Assembly: GCF_004363725.1 (NCBI RefSeq)
Contig: NZ_SNZF01000016.1
Coordinates: 1-64,000 of the forward strand
Origin: Aquamicrobium defluvii
GTDB lineage: Bacteria > Pseudomonadota > Alphaproteobacteria > Rhizobiales > Rhizobiaceae
DNA length: 64,000 bases
Reading direction: 5' to 3'
Both the position numbers and the translations under genes were made by a program. Below the pieces are notes generated by a model, which worked only from the letters and a program-made list of their open reading frames with translations, was not told the origin of the DNA and searched no databases. Positions 33,642 through 44,063 of the stretch are shown here, piece by piece (position 1 is the stretch's first letter; every line of letters starts with the position of its first letter).

Positions 33642-34784
33642 CTAGAGAAGTCGGGCTGCTCTGCCACTCCGCCTAGTTGCGCTATTGTAGTATCCCGACG
33701 CCTGCTGGACCGATCGATGCCGGGATTGCTCCATTGCTTCTGGTAGCGGAATGCCGCGATTGGCCGCTTCGGTCAGATAGCCAGAGCGCAGGCCGTGCGC
33801 CGAAAACTCCGCAGCATCGAGGCCAGCCTGTGCCGCTCTCTGTTTGACAATGTCATTGATAGCCTTTGGGTCCAGCGCGCGCTTGGAAACATTGCCCCAG
33901 CGATCAATCGCCCGAAACACACTGCCGCTGTCGATCCTGGCGTGTGTCATCCAGGCATTGAGGGCTTCGACCGGTCGACCTGCCATGTAAACCACTTCGT
34001 CGCTGTCAGCGCCGCTGGTCTTGGTTCGGCCGAGGTGGATCGACATTGAGGGGAGGGGAGGAGCGCCATCAACAGGTATGGGAGGCTCGACCGTCAGCTG
34101 TTCCTTGCGCAGACCGGCTATTTCGCTGCGCCGGCGCCCGCCGGAGGCAAACGCCACCATCAGGATTGCCCGGTCGCGCGCGTCGCGAAGACTGTCCGTG
34201 CGGCAGGTGGCCAAGAGCTTTGCCAGCACGTCACCAGTCACCGCCTTGGCGCTTTTGCGCTTTCTGGGGCGTGGCGTAGCGCGAACCGCCAAGCGCAATG
34301 CTGACTTGAGGGCAGGGGAGGCAAAGCTGCCATTCAGCCCCCGCCATTTCGTCAACGTCGACCAGGTGGCGAGGCGCCGGCGCACCGTATCGGGCGCATG
34401 CGGACCGACGACCTTGAGAAGGGCCTGGTCGCGGAGCATCCGCTCCACCTCAACTGGCATGCCATGCTGTGGATCCGACCGCCGCTTTTCCGGATCCCAC
34501 AGGTGATGGGCTATAAACTTCAGGAGCAACGCTTCTGGCGCCGGCCAGGGTAGGGAGGCTCCCGTCGAAGCGAGCGACCATGCCTGCAGATAGGTGAGGT
34601 CGGAGGCAAGCGCGCGCAATGTGTTGACGCCCATGCCCTCATTGACCAGGTGTCGTAGTGTTTCGACATCCTGGTCGGTGAGCAGCTCAGCAAGCTCATC
34701 GCGCCGCTCCATCGGCAGGACGGCGGCGATCGTGTCGAGTTCGAGGGCGCGACGGTTAAGCGGGTCTGTGCCAGCGCCTGTCAT
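33642..34784 (-). CDS. tyrosine recombinase/integrase
   Basis: The 380-residue protein has a core-binding N-terminal half and a catalytic domain. The first arginine is in FASGGRRRSEIAGL. The box II motif is HGLRSGYLTEAANRG, followed by EQSRHRSVQQASGYYNSATRRSGRAARLL with the catalytic tyrosine pair region. It is of the plasmid/integron-like phage integrase type. Its ATG overlaps the vapC stop by 4 bp (ATGA), so it is part of a vapB-vapC-int operon. No attachment site was identified. Confidence 0.87.
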   Translation of the reverse strand: MTGAGTDPLNRRALELDTIAAVLPMERRDELAELLTDQDVETLRHLVNEGMGVNTLRALASDLTYLQAWSLASTGASLPWPAPEALLLKFIAHHLWDPEKRRSDPQHGMPVEVERMLRDQALLKVVGPHAPDTVRRRLATWSTLTKWRGLNGSFASPALKSALRLAVRATPRPRKRKSAKAVTGDVLAKLLATCRTDSLRDARDRAILMVAFASGGRRRSEIAGLRKEQLTVEPPIPVDGAPPLPSMSIHLGRTKTSGADSDEVVYMAGRPVEALNAWMTHARIDSGSVFRAIDRWGNVSKRALDPKAINDIVKQRAAQAGLDAAEFSAHGLRSGYLTEAANRGIPLPEAMEQSRHRSVQQASGYYNSATRRSGRAARLL

Positions 34785-35185
34785 GTCATCGAAGACGCGG
34801 GATGCAGTTTGAGATCCGTTTTGCCAAAGTCGTGCCCTTTGAACAAGAGTGGCGCGTTAGCGATTGCGGCAACGGCATAGGAGAAGCAGTCGCCCATGTT
34901 AAGGGCAGCTGGATGGCGTCCCCGGCCAAAGCGCTCGAACGCGTCTTCGGCCGCGCGATAATGCTTTTCGTCGAATGCGACGGTCGTAACATTCGGAGTT
35001 TCGACAAGCCGCCGGATGATCTTGGCGGCACTCACGAAACCTTTGCCAGACAGGACCATCCTCGTCTCAAACAAGGTCGGCCAACCGATGATGACTGGCT
35101 CGCGTCCCATCAGTGGTCTGAACGTCTCTGATTCCGGCTCTTTCATCGACATCGCGATAATGATCGACGTGTCGACGGCAATCAT
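34781..35185 (-). CDS. vapC: PIN-domain toxin VapC
   Basis: The 134-residue protein starts MIAVDTSIIIAM with the first catalytic aspartate (Asp5). The remaining acidic residues lie in the FDEKHYRAAEDAF and LNMGDCFSYAVA segments, the usual four-acid PIN site. VapC toxins cleave tRNA or rRNA. It overlaps both the upstream vapB and the downstream integrase gene by 4 bp. Confidence 0.88.
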   Translation of the reverse strand: MIAVDTSIIIAMSMKEPESETFRPLMGREPVIIGWPTLFETRMVLSGKGFVSAAKIIRRLVETPNVTTVAFDEKHYRAAEDAFERFGRGRHPAALNMGDCFSYAVAAIANAPLLFKGHDFGKTDLKLHPASSMT

Positions 35186-35439
35186 ATCGGCAGACCGTTT
35201 TCGTCGTAGAATTCATCATGGTTGGACGTCGTGCCGGGTGCGATATGGCGTAGATCCTCAGCTGCCAAATCCCATACGGCGTCCATAGGATAGCGGGTGT
35301 TGTCAGCACGCAGCTCCTGATCATAACGCTCGAGCGCCAGTTCGACGAGCCGGTTGATGGGCTGGCCGGTGCGGCGAGACAGGGAATGCGCCAGATCTCT
35401 GGCTTTGCTGCTGCGAATAGAAAGCTGGGGTTCGGACAT
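35182..35439 (-). CDS. vapB: antitoxin VapB (Rv0623/PSK type)
   Basis: From ATG 35439 the 85-residue protein reads MSEPQLSIRSSKARDLAHSLSRRTGQPINRLVELALERY, a DNA-binding N-terminus of the Rv0623-type antitoxins. A toxin-wrapping tail follows. It overlaps vapC by 4 bp. A perfect dyad 82 bp upstream is a candidate autoregulatory operator. Confidence 0.85.
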   Translation of the reverse strand: MSEPQLSIRSSKARDLAHSLSRRTGQPINRLVELALERYDQELRADNTRYPMDAVWDLAAEDLRHIAPGTTSNHDEFYDENGLPI

Positions 35440-35520
35440 GGCGGCCTCGGTGGATTTGCTCGCCTTCAAGATAGCGATCTACGCGCCAGATAGCAAGGAA
35501 ATCACCTGAGATGGCTAACC

Positions 35521-35541
35521 GCCGATAAGGGATACTTATCG
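35521..35541. promoter_or_regulatory. perfect inverted repeat upstream of vapB
   Basis: CCGATAAG-GGATA-CTTATCGG lies between the divergent vapB and RHE_PE00001-type genes and could serve either. Confidence 0.5.
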
Positions 35542-35610
35542 GTGGTGAGCCACCGGGGGCTTTCTTATACCATGTGTGGAACCATAGTGACCCTGTAGCT
35601 TTCGTTTAAG

Positions 35611-36789
35611 ATGTTGTTTACCATGAAAACAATGGCTTACGATCTCGCGAAACTGCCCATCCACACCCTGCTGAAACCCGTCGCCGACGCCAGCAGCGCG
35701 CTTTCCCGTCTCGACGAGCGCATCGCCCGCTCAGCCGTCGGCCCGGGCTGGATCGAACGCCAAAATTTCACCGACGCCTGCGCATCGCTGTGGATCGACG
35801 GCGAACTCGTCCACCTCGAAGACCTCGTCCTCCACGACGCCACCAGAGATATCCGCACCCCCACCCACGAACTCACCATCGCCCGTGACGTCCTGCGCAC
35901 CCGCCGACGCATAGCATCGCAGAAACCAGGCTGGCCTCTGTCGGAAGAGGGCCTGCGCGGCCTGCGGCAGGCGTGGCCCGCAGCATCTTTGGGAGATGCA
36001 GGCGCCGGTGTGGCCGACGAAACCCTTGCGGGTGTTGTTGACGGGGGAGGGGAGGGGCCGGAGCGCCGTGGCGAGGACGGCGGTGACGAGCACGACAGCG
36101 CGCTGGATGCCGAGCTCGCCGCCATCGATGCGCTGCTGGCGCGTTCGGAGGCCGCCATCGAACAGGCAAAGAAGCCAGGCCGGGCCCCGGGCGCGGGCGC
36201 GGCCCGGGAACGGGACCCTCTCGTCTATGATCTTGATTGGGACGAGGACGAGCGGCTGGAGGAATGGCGCGCCGTGCTGCGCCAGGCCCAGGATTTGCCG
36301 GCGGTGCTGCAGGCGATCGTCGCCCTTGATGCTTGGAATGAGATCAGTGTGCTGCAACATGCATCCTGGATGGGCCGGCTGCTCGCCGCCTCCATCCTGC
36401 GCCAGGGTGGTGTTACCACTGGCATCCATCTCGCGGCGATCAATTTCGGCCTGAAAACCATCCCCGTCGATCGACGCCGGCATCGCAATCGGGAGGTCCG
36501 GCTGCTCGCCATCGCCCACGGTCTGATCGCGGCGGCAGAGATCGGATTGAAGGAGCATGACCGGCTGGCGCTCGCGAAAACACTGATGGAGCGAAAGTTG
36601 GAGGGGCGGCGGACATCGTCAAAGCTGCCAGAACTGGTCGAGCTGGTGATGGCAAAACCGCTGGTGTCGGCCGGGATGGTGGCAAAAGCGCTCGACGTCA
36701 CGCCGCAGGGAGCGCGGCGGATTGTTTTGGAGCTCGGTCTTCGGGAGATGACGGGGAGGGGGAGGTTTCGGGCGTGGGGGATAATCTGA
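35611..36789 (+). CDS. RHE_PE00001 family protein (DUF1612 with HTH)
   Basis: The 392-residue protein matches a family almost confined to Rhizobiales plasmids. It starts [66 protein letters not shown]. An acidic spacer (about 130-225) and a DUF1612 region follow. It ends with a winged-helix domain ([44 protein letters not shown]). Function is unknown; the terminal HTH suggests DNA binding. The first ATG of two (residues 1 and 5) is uncertain. Confidence 0.88.
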   Translation: MLFTMKTMAYDLAKLPIHTLLKPVADASSALSRLDERIARSAVGPGWIERQNFTDACASLWIDGELVHLEDLVLHDATRDIRTPTHELTIARDVLRTRRRIASQKPGWPLSEEGLRGLRQAWPAASLGDAGAGVADETLAGVVDGGGEGPERRGEDGGDEHDSALDAELAAIDALLARSEAAIEQAKKPGRAPGAGAARERDPLVYDLDWDEDERLEEWRAVLRQAQDLPAVLQAIVALDAWNEISVLQHASWMGRLLAASILRQGGVTTGIHLAAINFGLKTIPVDRRRHRNREVRLLAIAHGLIAAAEIGLKEHDRLALAKTLMERKLEGRRTSSKLPELVELVMAKPLVSAGMVAKALDVTPQGARRIVLELGLREMTGRGRFRAWGII

Positions 36790-36834
36790 CAACGGCCCGA
36801 CCCAAACTATTTTGGTAGGGCCTTCGGCGTTCGC

Positions 36835-37116
36835 GTGCGATGGCGAACGAACGTGCGGTTCGAGCATCACACGCCGGAAATTCTGCTGAACATCATCGGA
36901 TGCTTCTTGCTCGATTGCGCGCGCAGCGATGTTTTTCGCGATCTTCCGATGATCGTGTTTCTGGGTGAAACACATCAGTTCCTCGGTCGGACTGTCGGCG
37001 ACGAATACAGTAGCGTTTATCCCGATGCCTACGGTTTGATCGCGAAGGAAGATCGGAGATATGGTCTAAGTTGCGTGCTGGCGAAACAATCGTTTCTCGT
37101 TTTGCTAAATACCTAA
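36835..37116 (+). pseudogene. fragment of a HerA-type ATPase
   Basis: The 93-codon frame reads LPMIVFLGETHQFLGRTVGDEYSSVYPDAYGLIAKEDRRYGLSCVLAKQ. This matches the Walker B region and following strand of HerA/DUF87 ATPases, where VFLDEAHQFL is normal. The Walker B aspartate is glycine here, and both the P-loop half and the C-terminus are missing. It is a decayed piece of a gene once part of this defence island. Confidence 0.6.
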
Positions 37117-37252
37117 TATTCGTCGGTTTCAGTGTTCGCGCACGCTCTCAGATTGTATTTCCCTACGATTTTTTGAACGTTCGCTTGTCTCTCGCCACCT
37201 GAGTAACCATAGTGCATCTCATTGATTTGCTATAGCTTTGTTGGGGGGAAAT
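37117..37252. other. spacer before the type IIG-like gene
   Basis: No gene is visible between the HerA-like fragment and the methylase gene. GGGGGG at 37241-37246 sits 6 bp before a TTG and is the likely ribosome site. Confidence 0.4.
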
Positions 37253-40200
37253 TTGGCTGTTACCAATCCATTCGTCGAGGCTGTTTCTGCCTTCGGAACA
37301 TCTACCAAAGCCAAGCTCTCCAACATTGCCGTGGTCGGCGCTGCGGAAGATCAGCTTCGTGCTCCCCTTGAAAAACTCATTCACGATCTGGCGATGATCG
37401 CGGGATTTCCTATCGGTTCTATTGATATGGTTGGCGAGACGTCACTGTCTGATCTCGCTACCCGCCCGGACTATGCGGTCGTGGCACACAAGGCTCTCGT
37501 GGGTTTCATCGAGGTAAAGGCGCCGGGGAAGGGTGCGGATCCTCGCCGTTTCAATGATCCTCACGACAAAGATCAATGGAAGAAGCTGAAATCCTTACCG
37601 AACCTTCTTTATACTGATGGAAACGCTTTCAGTATTTGGAGAGACGGTGAGCTTCAGGGATCAATCGTTCGTCTCGAAGGCGACGTAGAATCAAGCGGCT
37701 CCGCCCTTACAGCTCCTACAGCGCTTTTGCCACTTATCTCGGACTTTCTAGGATGGCATCCTGTACCGCCACGAAATCCGAAACAGCTCGCCGAAATTGC
37801 GGCCCGCCTTTGTCGACTTTTGCGAGATGAGGTTGTCGAACAGATCGCGCGGGGAAGCGTCGCTCTTACAGAGCTGGCGAAGGATTGGCGAGTTCTTCTT
37901 TTCCCTCAGGCCACGGATGACGAGTTCGCCGACGGCTATGCGCAAGCCGTGACATTCGGTCTGCTGGTCGCGCGTGCCAAGGATATATCTTTGGCAGGTG
38001 GCATCGATCACGCGGCCCAAGAACTCCGCAAAACCGACTCGCTCATCGGAACGGCACTGCGTCTTCTGACGGATGATACTGCCAACCAGGACGCCTTAAA
38101 GACATCCCTCGGAACATTGACCCGCGTACTTGAGGAGGTGAATTGGTCGACGCTGAGCAAAGGCAACACGGACGCTTGGCTGTATTTCTACGAAGATTTT
38201 CTTGAGGTCTATGATAACGCGCTCAGGAAGCGCACCGGCTCATACTACACGCCCCCAGAGGTTGTAAGCGCCATGGTTCGGCTCGTTGATGACGCTTTGC
38301 GCAGCCCAGATTTATTCGACCGCCCCTCTGGTTTCGCCTCTGCCGACGTTATCGTCGCTGACCCCGCAGTAGGCACGGGTACGTTTCTACTCGGCGTGCT
38401 GCGTCAGATCGCGGCGATCATCGAAGATGACCAAGGTCCTGGCGCTGTCCCTGCAGCGATCGAAGCAGCTGCTCGTAGACTGATTGGGTTTGAGCTTCAA
38501 TTTGGCCCGTTTGCCGTTGCACAGCTCCGCCTACTGGCCGAGATGCACGCGTTGACGAACTCCACGCAGGTTCCAAATCTACGTCTGTTCATCACGGACA
38601 CTCTGGGAAATCCTTACGCCGAAGAGGAACGGCTGCCTCAAATGCTTCAGCCCATCGGCAAGTCGAGGCGGGATGCGAATGCAGTCAAGCGCGGCGAGCC
38701 CATTACGGTGGTTATTGGCAACCCCCCATATAAGGAAAAAGCCAAGGGGCGGGGCGGCTGGATCGAAGCGGGCAGCGACGGTCGCATCGCTCCAATGGAC
38801 CGCTGGTCGCCGCCGAAGGCGTGGGGTGTCGGAGCGCACTCGAAGCACCTTAAGAATCTTTACGTGTACTTCTGGCGTTGGGCGACCTGGAAAGTGTTCG
38901 GTTCGGGTGTAGAAGAAACGACTGGCGAGGTTGAAAAAGACCGCGCCGGTATTGTGTGCTTTATCACGGTTGCCGGGTTTCTGAACGGACCCGGATTTGA
39001 AAAAATGCGTGATGATCTGCGGCGTGATTGCACAGAGATTTGGGTGATCGATTGCTCGCCCGAGGGATATCAGCCGGACGTTCCGACTCGCCTTTTCGAG
39101 GGTGTACAGCAGCCTGTCTGCATAGTGCTCGCCGCCCGAAAGCCAGCGAAGAACCGGACGGCTCCTGCGAGACTTCGCTTTTATGCTCTGCCTGAAGGAA
39201 AGCGTGAGGAAAAGTTTAAGGCGCTGGCCGAGATCACACTGGACGGACCGGAGTGGGCGGATGGGCCATCAGGTTGGCGCGATCCGTTTTTGCCTGTATC
39301 TGGCGGTGCATGGGGTGACTACCCTATGTTGGAAGATTTGTTCATCTACAACGGCTCGGGTGTCATGCCTGGGCGTACTTGGGTCATCGCTCCTGATGAA
39401 GTGTCGCTGGCAGAGCGCTGGACAATATTGATCCGCGAGAAGGCTCCGGAGAAGAGAGAAATTTTATTCCACCCTCACCAAAACGGCGACAAGACATCGA
39501 TAAAGCCTTCAACGAAAGGCTTGCCGGGACACGAAAAAAGATTGGAAAGTGTAGCAAAAGACACGAGCGCTGTAGTCACGCCAGTGCGGTATGCTTTTCG
39601 CACGTTAGATAGGCAATGGATTATTCCAGATAATCGCCTATTAAATAGGCCAAATCCGACGCTTTGGGACGCTCATTCAAGTCAGCAAGTCTATTTGACG
39701 GGCCTGGAGGCTCACTCACCTACATCCGGTCCCGCCGTTTCATTTGCCGGCCAGATACCCGACCTCCATCATTACAAAGGAATCATTCGGAGGCCGCGTT
39801 TTTCCGCTCTGGAGAGATCGAGCCTCGATGTCTCGAATGTAAAGTTGACCTTCCGTAATTACCTTGCGACCGCCCTCGGCGTGCATGTCATACCTGAAGA
39901 CGTGGTAGCATACCTTGGGGCTGTCATGGCGCATCCAGGTTTCATCACACGCTTTTCCTCCGATCTTGTGCGCCCCGGCCTTCGTGTGCCGATGACAGCG
40001 GACGCGGCGTTGTTCAATGAAGCAGTCAGTCTCGGCCGCGAAGTGGTCTGGCTGCAATGCTATGGCGAGCGGTTCGCTGATCCCGCAGCCGCGAGGCCTT
40101 CTGGCCCGCCCCGCTTGCCGAAGGGTGAGGGGCCGTCGATTCCGCTTGGCGGGGCGATACCCGGCGCACCGGAGCCGCTACCAGACACAATCGATTACGA

Positions 40201-40447
40201 TCCGGCGCTGAAGCGCCTGAAGATTGGTAAAGGCTACATCGACAACGTACCGAAGACGGTGTGGGACTATGAGATATCCGGCAAGAATGTTCTTCGCCAA
40301 TGGTTCAGCTATCGGAAGCTTGACCGGGTAATCCCCCCGTTCTTAGCGGGCTTTAGTCGTAGAATTTCACGCAACCATTTTCAGTTTCTGTGCGGGAGTG
40401 ATGCCGCCGATGCCCATATTGGGCCGCTCGTTGTTGTAGGTCCATAG
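37253..40447 (+). pseudogene. type IIG-like restriction-methylase, 3' end split off by IS3
   Basis: The start is TTG 37253. The N-terminal region has a PD-(D/E)XK nuclease pattern (RPDYAVV then GFIEVKAPGK). The central methylase domain has DPAVGTGTFLLGVL (SAM binding) and VVIGNPPYKEKA (motif IV NPPY, N6-adenine type). A long target-recognition region follows. The true sequence runs to 40326; after that the frame enters an IS3 element and adds about 40 foreign residues. Joining 40326 to 41530 restores the frame (KLDRTRPIIGDRRPPSPLDR), giving a protein of about 1,120 residues. The remaining frame has no stop, so nuclease and methylase domains could still be made, but without the C-terminus. Confidence 0.85.
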
Positions 40448-41193
40448 CCACTGCGTGGCAAACTCTTGCGCCTCCTCAATGCTTTCGATGATGTGCTGGT
40501 CGAGCCATTCATGTCGAACCGTCCGGTTATAGCGTTCGACATAGGCGTTTTGTTGGGGCTTGCCTGGCTGGATGTGGCTCAACGCTATACCCCGCGTCTC
40601 TGCCCACTCCATCAGCTTGCCACTGACATATTCCGGGCCGTTGTCGACCCGTATTGCCATGGGCTTGCCGCGCCATTCGATGATCTGGTTCAGGCTGCGA
40701 ATGACTCGCTCGGCAGGCAAAGAGAAATCAACCTCGATGCCCAATCCTTCGCGATTGAAGTCGTCCAGGACGTTCAGCAGTCGGAATTGCCGACCATCTT
40801 CAAGGCGGTCCGCCATGAAGTCCATGGACCAGACCATATTCGGCGCATCCGGCACAGTCAGGGTATCGGGCTTGTCTCGCTTCAGACGCTTGCGTGGCTT
40901 GATCCTCAGGTTCAGTTCCAGCTCGCGATAGATGCGGTAGACCCGCTTATGGTTCCAGCGATGTCCCCGGACATTGCGCAGGTATAGGAAGCATAGGCCG
41001 AATCCCCAGCTCTTCTTGGCCCGCGTCAGTCCGATCAGGAGATCGGCGATCTGCTCGTTCTCGTCGTTCAGCTTGGCGCTGTACCGATAGCAGGTCTCGC
41101 TGACACCAAAGGTGCGGCAGGCGAGCGCGATGCTCACTCCACGCAACGCCACTGCTTTCCCGGCCATCTCCCGGCGTTGAGATGGCCGCGTCA
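40367..41193 (-). CDS. IS3-family transposase OrfB (made by frameshift)
   Basis: The frame continues from orfA after a -1 shift: [38 protein letters not shown], then the rve integrase core with [42 protein letters not shown] and [26 protein letters not shown] (DDE residues). It ends [21 protein letters not shown]. It has no good start of its own. The frame is intact, so the element is probably active. Confidence 0.88.
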
Positions 41194-41454
41194 CTTTTTT
41201 CCCAGAGCCTCTTTGAGCAATTCGGCTTGCATGCTCATCTCGGCGTACATCTTCTTCAGTCGCCGGTTCTCGTCTTCCAGAGCCTTCATCTGGCTGATCA
41301 TCGACGCATCCATGCCACCATATTTGGCTCGCCACTTGTAAAACGAAGCTGTGCTCATTCCATGCTCCCGGCACAAATCTGGCACAGGGATGCCCCCTTC
41401 CGCCTGGCGCAGGATGGCAAGGATTTGCGGTTCGCTGAATCTGCTCGTCTTCAT
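41191..41454 (-). CDS. IS3-family OrfA
   Basis: From ATG 41454 the 87-residue protein has an HTH_Tnp_1 domain ([42 protein letters not shown]) and a leucine-zipper-like helix ([32 protein letters not shown]). The A6G stretch just before its stop (plus 41194-41200) is a slippery site for making the OrfAB fusion. Confidence 0.9.
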   Translation of the reverse strand: MKTSRFSEPQILAILRQAEGGIPVPDLCREHGMSTASFYKWRAKYGGMDASMISQMKALEDENRRLKKMYAEMSMQAELLKEALGKK

Positions 41455-41529
41455 CAAAATCTCCTCGATTATAAGGCCCGAGAAAATTCTACTTTTGAAG
41501 CCCGTTATTTGCTGGGGGGATTACCACCG

Positions 41530-41812
41530 GACACGGCCCATCATCGGCGACCGCCGTCCACCGTCGCCTCTTGATCGAATTCAACCGGATCATTGGCTTG
41601 CAGAATATACGACCGACCTTCTCGATTTGCTGCATGTGCTTGGGAGGATAGTTTTGTTGGAGCCGAAGCAGGCCGATCTTCTTGATCGTATCTGCGCCGG
41701 GCCACTTTTGACGGCCGACGTTCTTGCCTCTAACGGTGCTCTCGCGGGAGCAAAAGCGAGTGGCAGCATCCAAACTGCCGACGACGCTCAAACTGATTTG
41801 TTTGCCGTGTAG
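41530..41812 (+). pseudogene. C-terminal fragment of the type IIG-like restriction-methylase
   Basis: Starting directly after the IS3 target duplication, the frame reads TRPIIGDRRPPSPLDRIQPDHWLAEYTTDLLDLLHVLGRIVLLEPKQADLLDRICAGPLL to a stop at 41812. This is the conserved end of the methylase begun at 37253. It has no start codon or promoter of its own. Confidence 0.85.
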
Positions 41813-41871
41813 TAGTAGCTCACGAAGCAATCGAAAAGGCCGCCCGATAGGTCCGCCCCGGAAAAGGAATG

Positions 41872-41901
41872 GAGCCGGGCGTCGAAGTTGACGCCCGGCT
41901 C
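41872..41901. terminator. 12-bp perfect hairpin between convergent genes
   Basis: GAGCCGGGCGTC pairs with GACGCCCGGCTC around GAAGTT. It lies between the convergent methylase fragment and the HTH-GTPase gene. There is no long T tract, but the position fits a bidirectional terminator. Confidence 0.6.
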
Positions 41902-41927
41902 AATCGCAGATGTAGCTCACTGATCCA

Positions 41928-44063
41928 CTATTCTTCCGTGAATGCCGAGCTGGCGATAAGCGAGTCGATAACGATCTGAACCCAGAGCGCTTTGACCTGG
42001 TTTTCTACCTTAACCGCCGTTGTCATCGCATCCGCGTCGGTATCGAAGTGAGCCTGGAACTGCTGGGAGACATCGACTCGGTATCCGCTGCCTTCGCCAT
42101 ACCTGTCTTGGCAGGCCTGCCAGAGGTCGCCTGCGTTGTTGAGGAGGTGCGGCGCGTAAAGCATCCGCCCGGCCAGAGCCACGCGCGAGAGCAATTCTTT
42201 ACGCCATTCCTGGCTGTCCTCGCAGAGATTTTCCAGGAACTGTGCCACGTCTGCTAGGTGGCCGAAGTCGTCCTTCAGACCATTAACCGCCTCGTCGATG
42301 CGGACAAATATATCATTGGTGCGCAGGTTCACGTCGCGTCGAAGGCCCTGACCGAGAATATGGGCGGCGTTAAATTGGGGCCAGTCGCCTCGGCGGCTAA
42401 CGGAAGCCGCCACCGAACTCTGATGGGTGTTTTTGACCTCCGCCACGAGGTTCGACGCGGCCGGCCGCATCACGGGCGGCAGCTCAAGAAACCGCTCTGC
42501 GGCTTTGCGCATCGTCTCCGCAATAGTAGCACGCGCCTCGCGCGTCTTCGCAACGTCCGCGTTCGTTATCAGATTGTCCGCAGCCTCGACGTGACGGCCA
42601 ATTCGCTCGACCTTTGCAGAGCGGATCGCGCCAATGCGATCGATCAACCATTCCCAGACATCTTGCGCGGATTCGCTGTCGACATGGAAAAAGTTAACCG
42701 GAACCGAGGGTAGCCCTTCCGTCGCGAATTGTTGCTCGATCTGACCCTGACGGATGGCATAACCCTCTTCCGTCGAGTCAGGCCGATTGCCCATGTCGTC
42801 AACAATCTTTAGAGCTTCATCATTACGCGGAAGCGCAAGCAAGCAAATCCGGTCGCCCTCAATCGCCCCCGTACCCGTATCCAAGGCATCTCGCATGATC
42901 GACAAGGGCACATTGCCGGGGGCGTCGGAGAAGGAGCAGCACAGTACGGTGACGGTGCGCTCGTCCTCGATGCGTCTCATCAAGTCAGCGCGTTGAGTTG
43001 TGCCTTCAACCCCTTTGGTGTCGATCACACTCAGCGCATAAGGTGTCTCCCTCAATGCGTCGAGCGGCAGCAGAACCGTGATCCGTTCCGGAACTGAAAA
43101 CTCGGGATGCTGCCCGTAATTGATGCGTGAGATGTTCTTGGACAGCCATTCCATGCTGTCCTCCGTATCCTTCGAAAGAATTATCTGTGTGCTGGTGCGC
43201 GTTTCCAGCTTCATTCGTGCGACGACCTCCGCGATCACGGCGTCGGCGTCATCCATGCGATCGATTAGTTCTTTCAGATGATCGACCGTGGTCGGCTTTT
43301 CGCCGGCTTTTCGCGCCCGCACCGTCACCCGACGGACGTCGGCCATGTTTCGAATAACTCGATCAAGCTCGCTGGGTAGACCGCCTTTGCCGGTTGCGAT
43401 GCCATTAACGAGGTCGGAAACCAGCATCCGGATCTCGTCTTCAGTCATGCTGTCGACCGCTATTCCGTAAGCTGGCGCAATCTTGATTGCGACCTCGCAC
43501 ACGGTCATGCGGCCGCTACCGGTTGGAAAGACGCTAGTTTTCTTCTCACCGTCCGGAACGAGCAGGTTCGTTACGAATGAAAGAGCCGTGGTCTTGCCGA
43601 CGCCGATCTCGCCGATGAACGCTATTCCATGTTCAGTATGGCGGACAAAGTCGACATCCGCCAACAGTCGCTTGCGAAGGTTGTTGAGCGGGTTTTGAAG
43701 AATAGGGTCGAAGTCACCGGACTTTTCAAACGCATCTAGCTTCTGAAGCCCCTGCTCGGCAGCCCAGATTGCCTCACGCTCGGGGAGACGAAAGTCCGGG
43801 CGATCAAGATGCCGCCACCGACGTTCGAAAAACGCGATGATCTCCTTGGCCAACGATGTATCCAGTGCCTCAAGGTAGCGCTTTGCCATCTTCGCGTCAG
43901 CCGTTTCAGAAGCCTCTAAACGTGAAAGCACACTAGCGCTGACGCTGAGTTTGCTAGCAAGGTCGGCTTGCCGAACCTTGGATTCATCACGCGCCATGCG
44001 CATGAGTCTGGTGGGGATTTGATCATCCATTCGTAGAACCTCGGTGGCTTCAGGTGACGGCAT
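41928..44063 (-). CDS. HTH plus GTPase-like P-loop protein of unknown function
   Basis: The 711-residue protein opens with an XRE-type HTH (VRQADLASKLSVSASVLSRLEASE, about 30-53). A P-loop domain follows with Walker A GEIGVGKTTA (151-160), an acidic insertion (about 255-300), and a DxxG motif in LSVIDTKGVEGTTQRADLMRR, as in dynamin-like or septin-like GTPases. LLALPRNDEALK may replace the NKxD motif. The C-terminal 200 residues are helical and include several VAE/EAR heptads. Start could also be ATG 44030. It is not a family I can name. Its place among restriction and Gabija genes suggests a defence role (inference). Confidence 0.75.
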   Translation of the reverse strand: MPSPEATEVLRMDDQIPTRLMRMARDESKVRQADLASKLSVSASVLSRLEASETADAKMAKRYLEALDTSLAKEIIAFFERRWRHLDRPDFRLPEREAIWAAEQGLQKLDAFEKSGDFDPILQNPLNNLRKRLLADVDFVRHTEHGIAFIGEIGVGKTTALSFVTNLLVPDGEKKTSVFPTGSGRMTVCEVAIKIAPAYGIAVDSMTEDEIRMLVSDLVNGIATGKGGLPSELDRVIRNMADVRRVTVRARKAGEKPTTVDHLKELIDRMDDADAVIAEVVARMKLETRTSTQIILSKDTEDSMEWLSKNISRINYGQHPEFSVPERITVLLPLDALRETPYALSVIDTKGVEGTTQRADLMRRIEDERTVTVLCCSFSDAPGNVPLSIMRDALDTGTGAIEGDRICLLALPRNDEALKIVDDMGNRPDSTEEGYAIRQGQIEQQFATEGLPSVPVNFFHVDSESAQDVWEWLIDRIGAIRSAKVERIGRHVEAADNLITNADVAKTREARATIAETMRKAAERFLELPPVMRPAASNLVAEVKNTHQSSVAASVSRRGDWPQFNAAHILGQGLRRDVNLRTNDIFVRIDEAVNGLKDDFGHLADVAQFLENLCEDSQEWRKELLSRVALAGRMLYAPHLLNNAGDLWQACQDRYGEGSGYRVDVSQQFQAHFDTDADAMTTAVKVENQVKALWVQIVIDSLIASSAFTEE

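Larger units (their letters stand above)
40327..41525 (-). mobile_element. IS3-family insertion sequence (1.2 kb)
   Basis: Both ends read GGTAATCCCCCC inward and share GGGCTT and GTAGAATTT further in. The flanking ACCG (40323-40326 and 41526-41529) is a target duplication. The element holds orfA and orfB on the minus strand and interrupts the type IIG-like gene exactly once. Confidence 0.9.
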
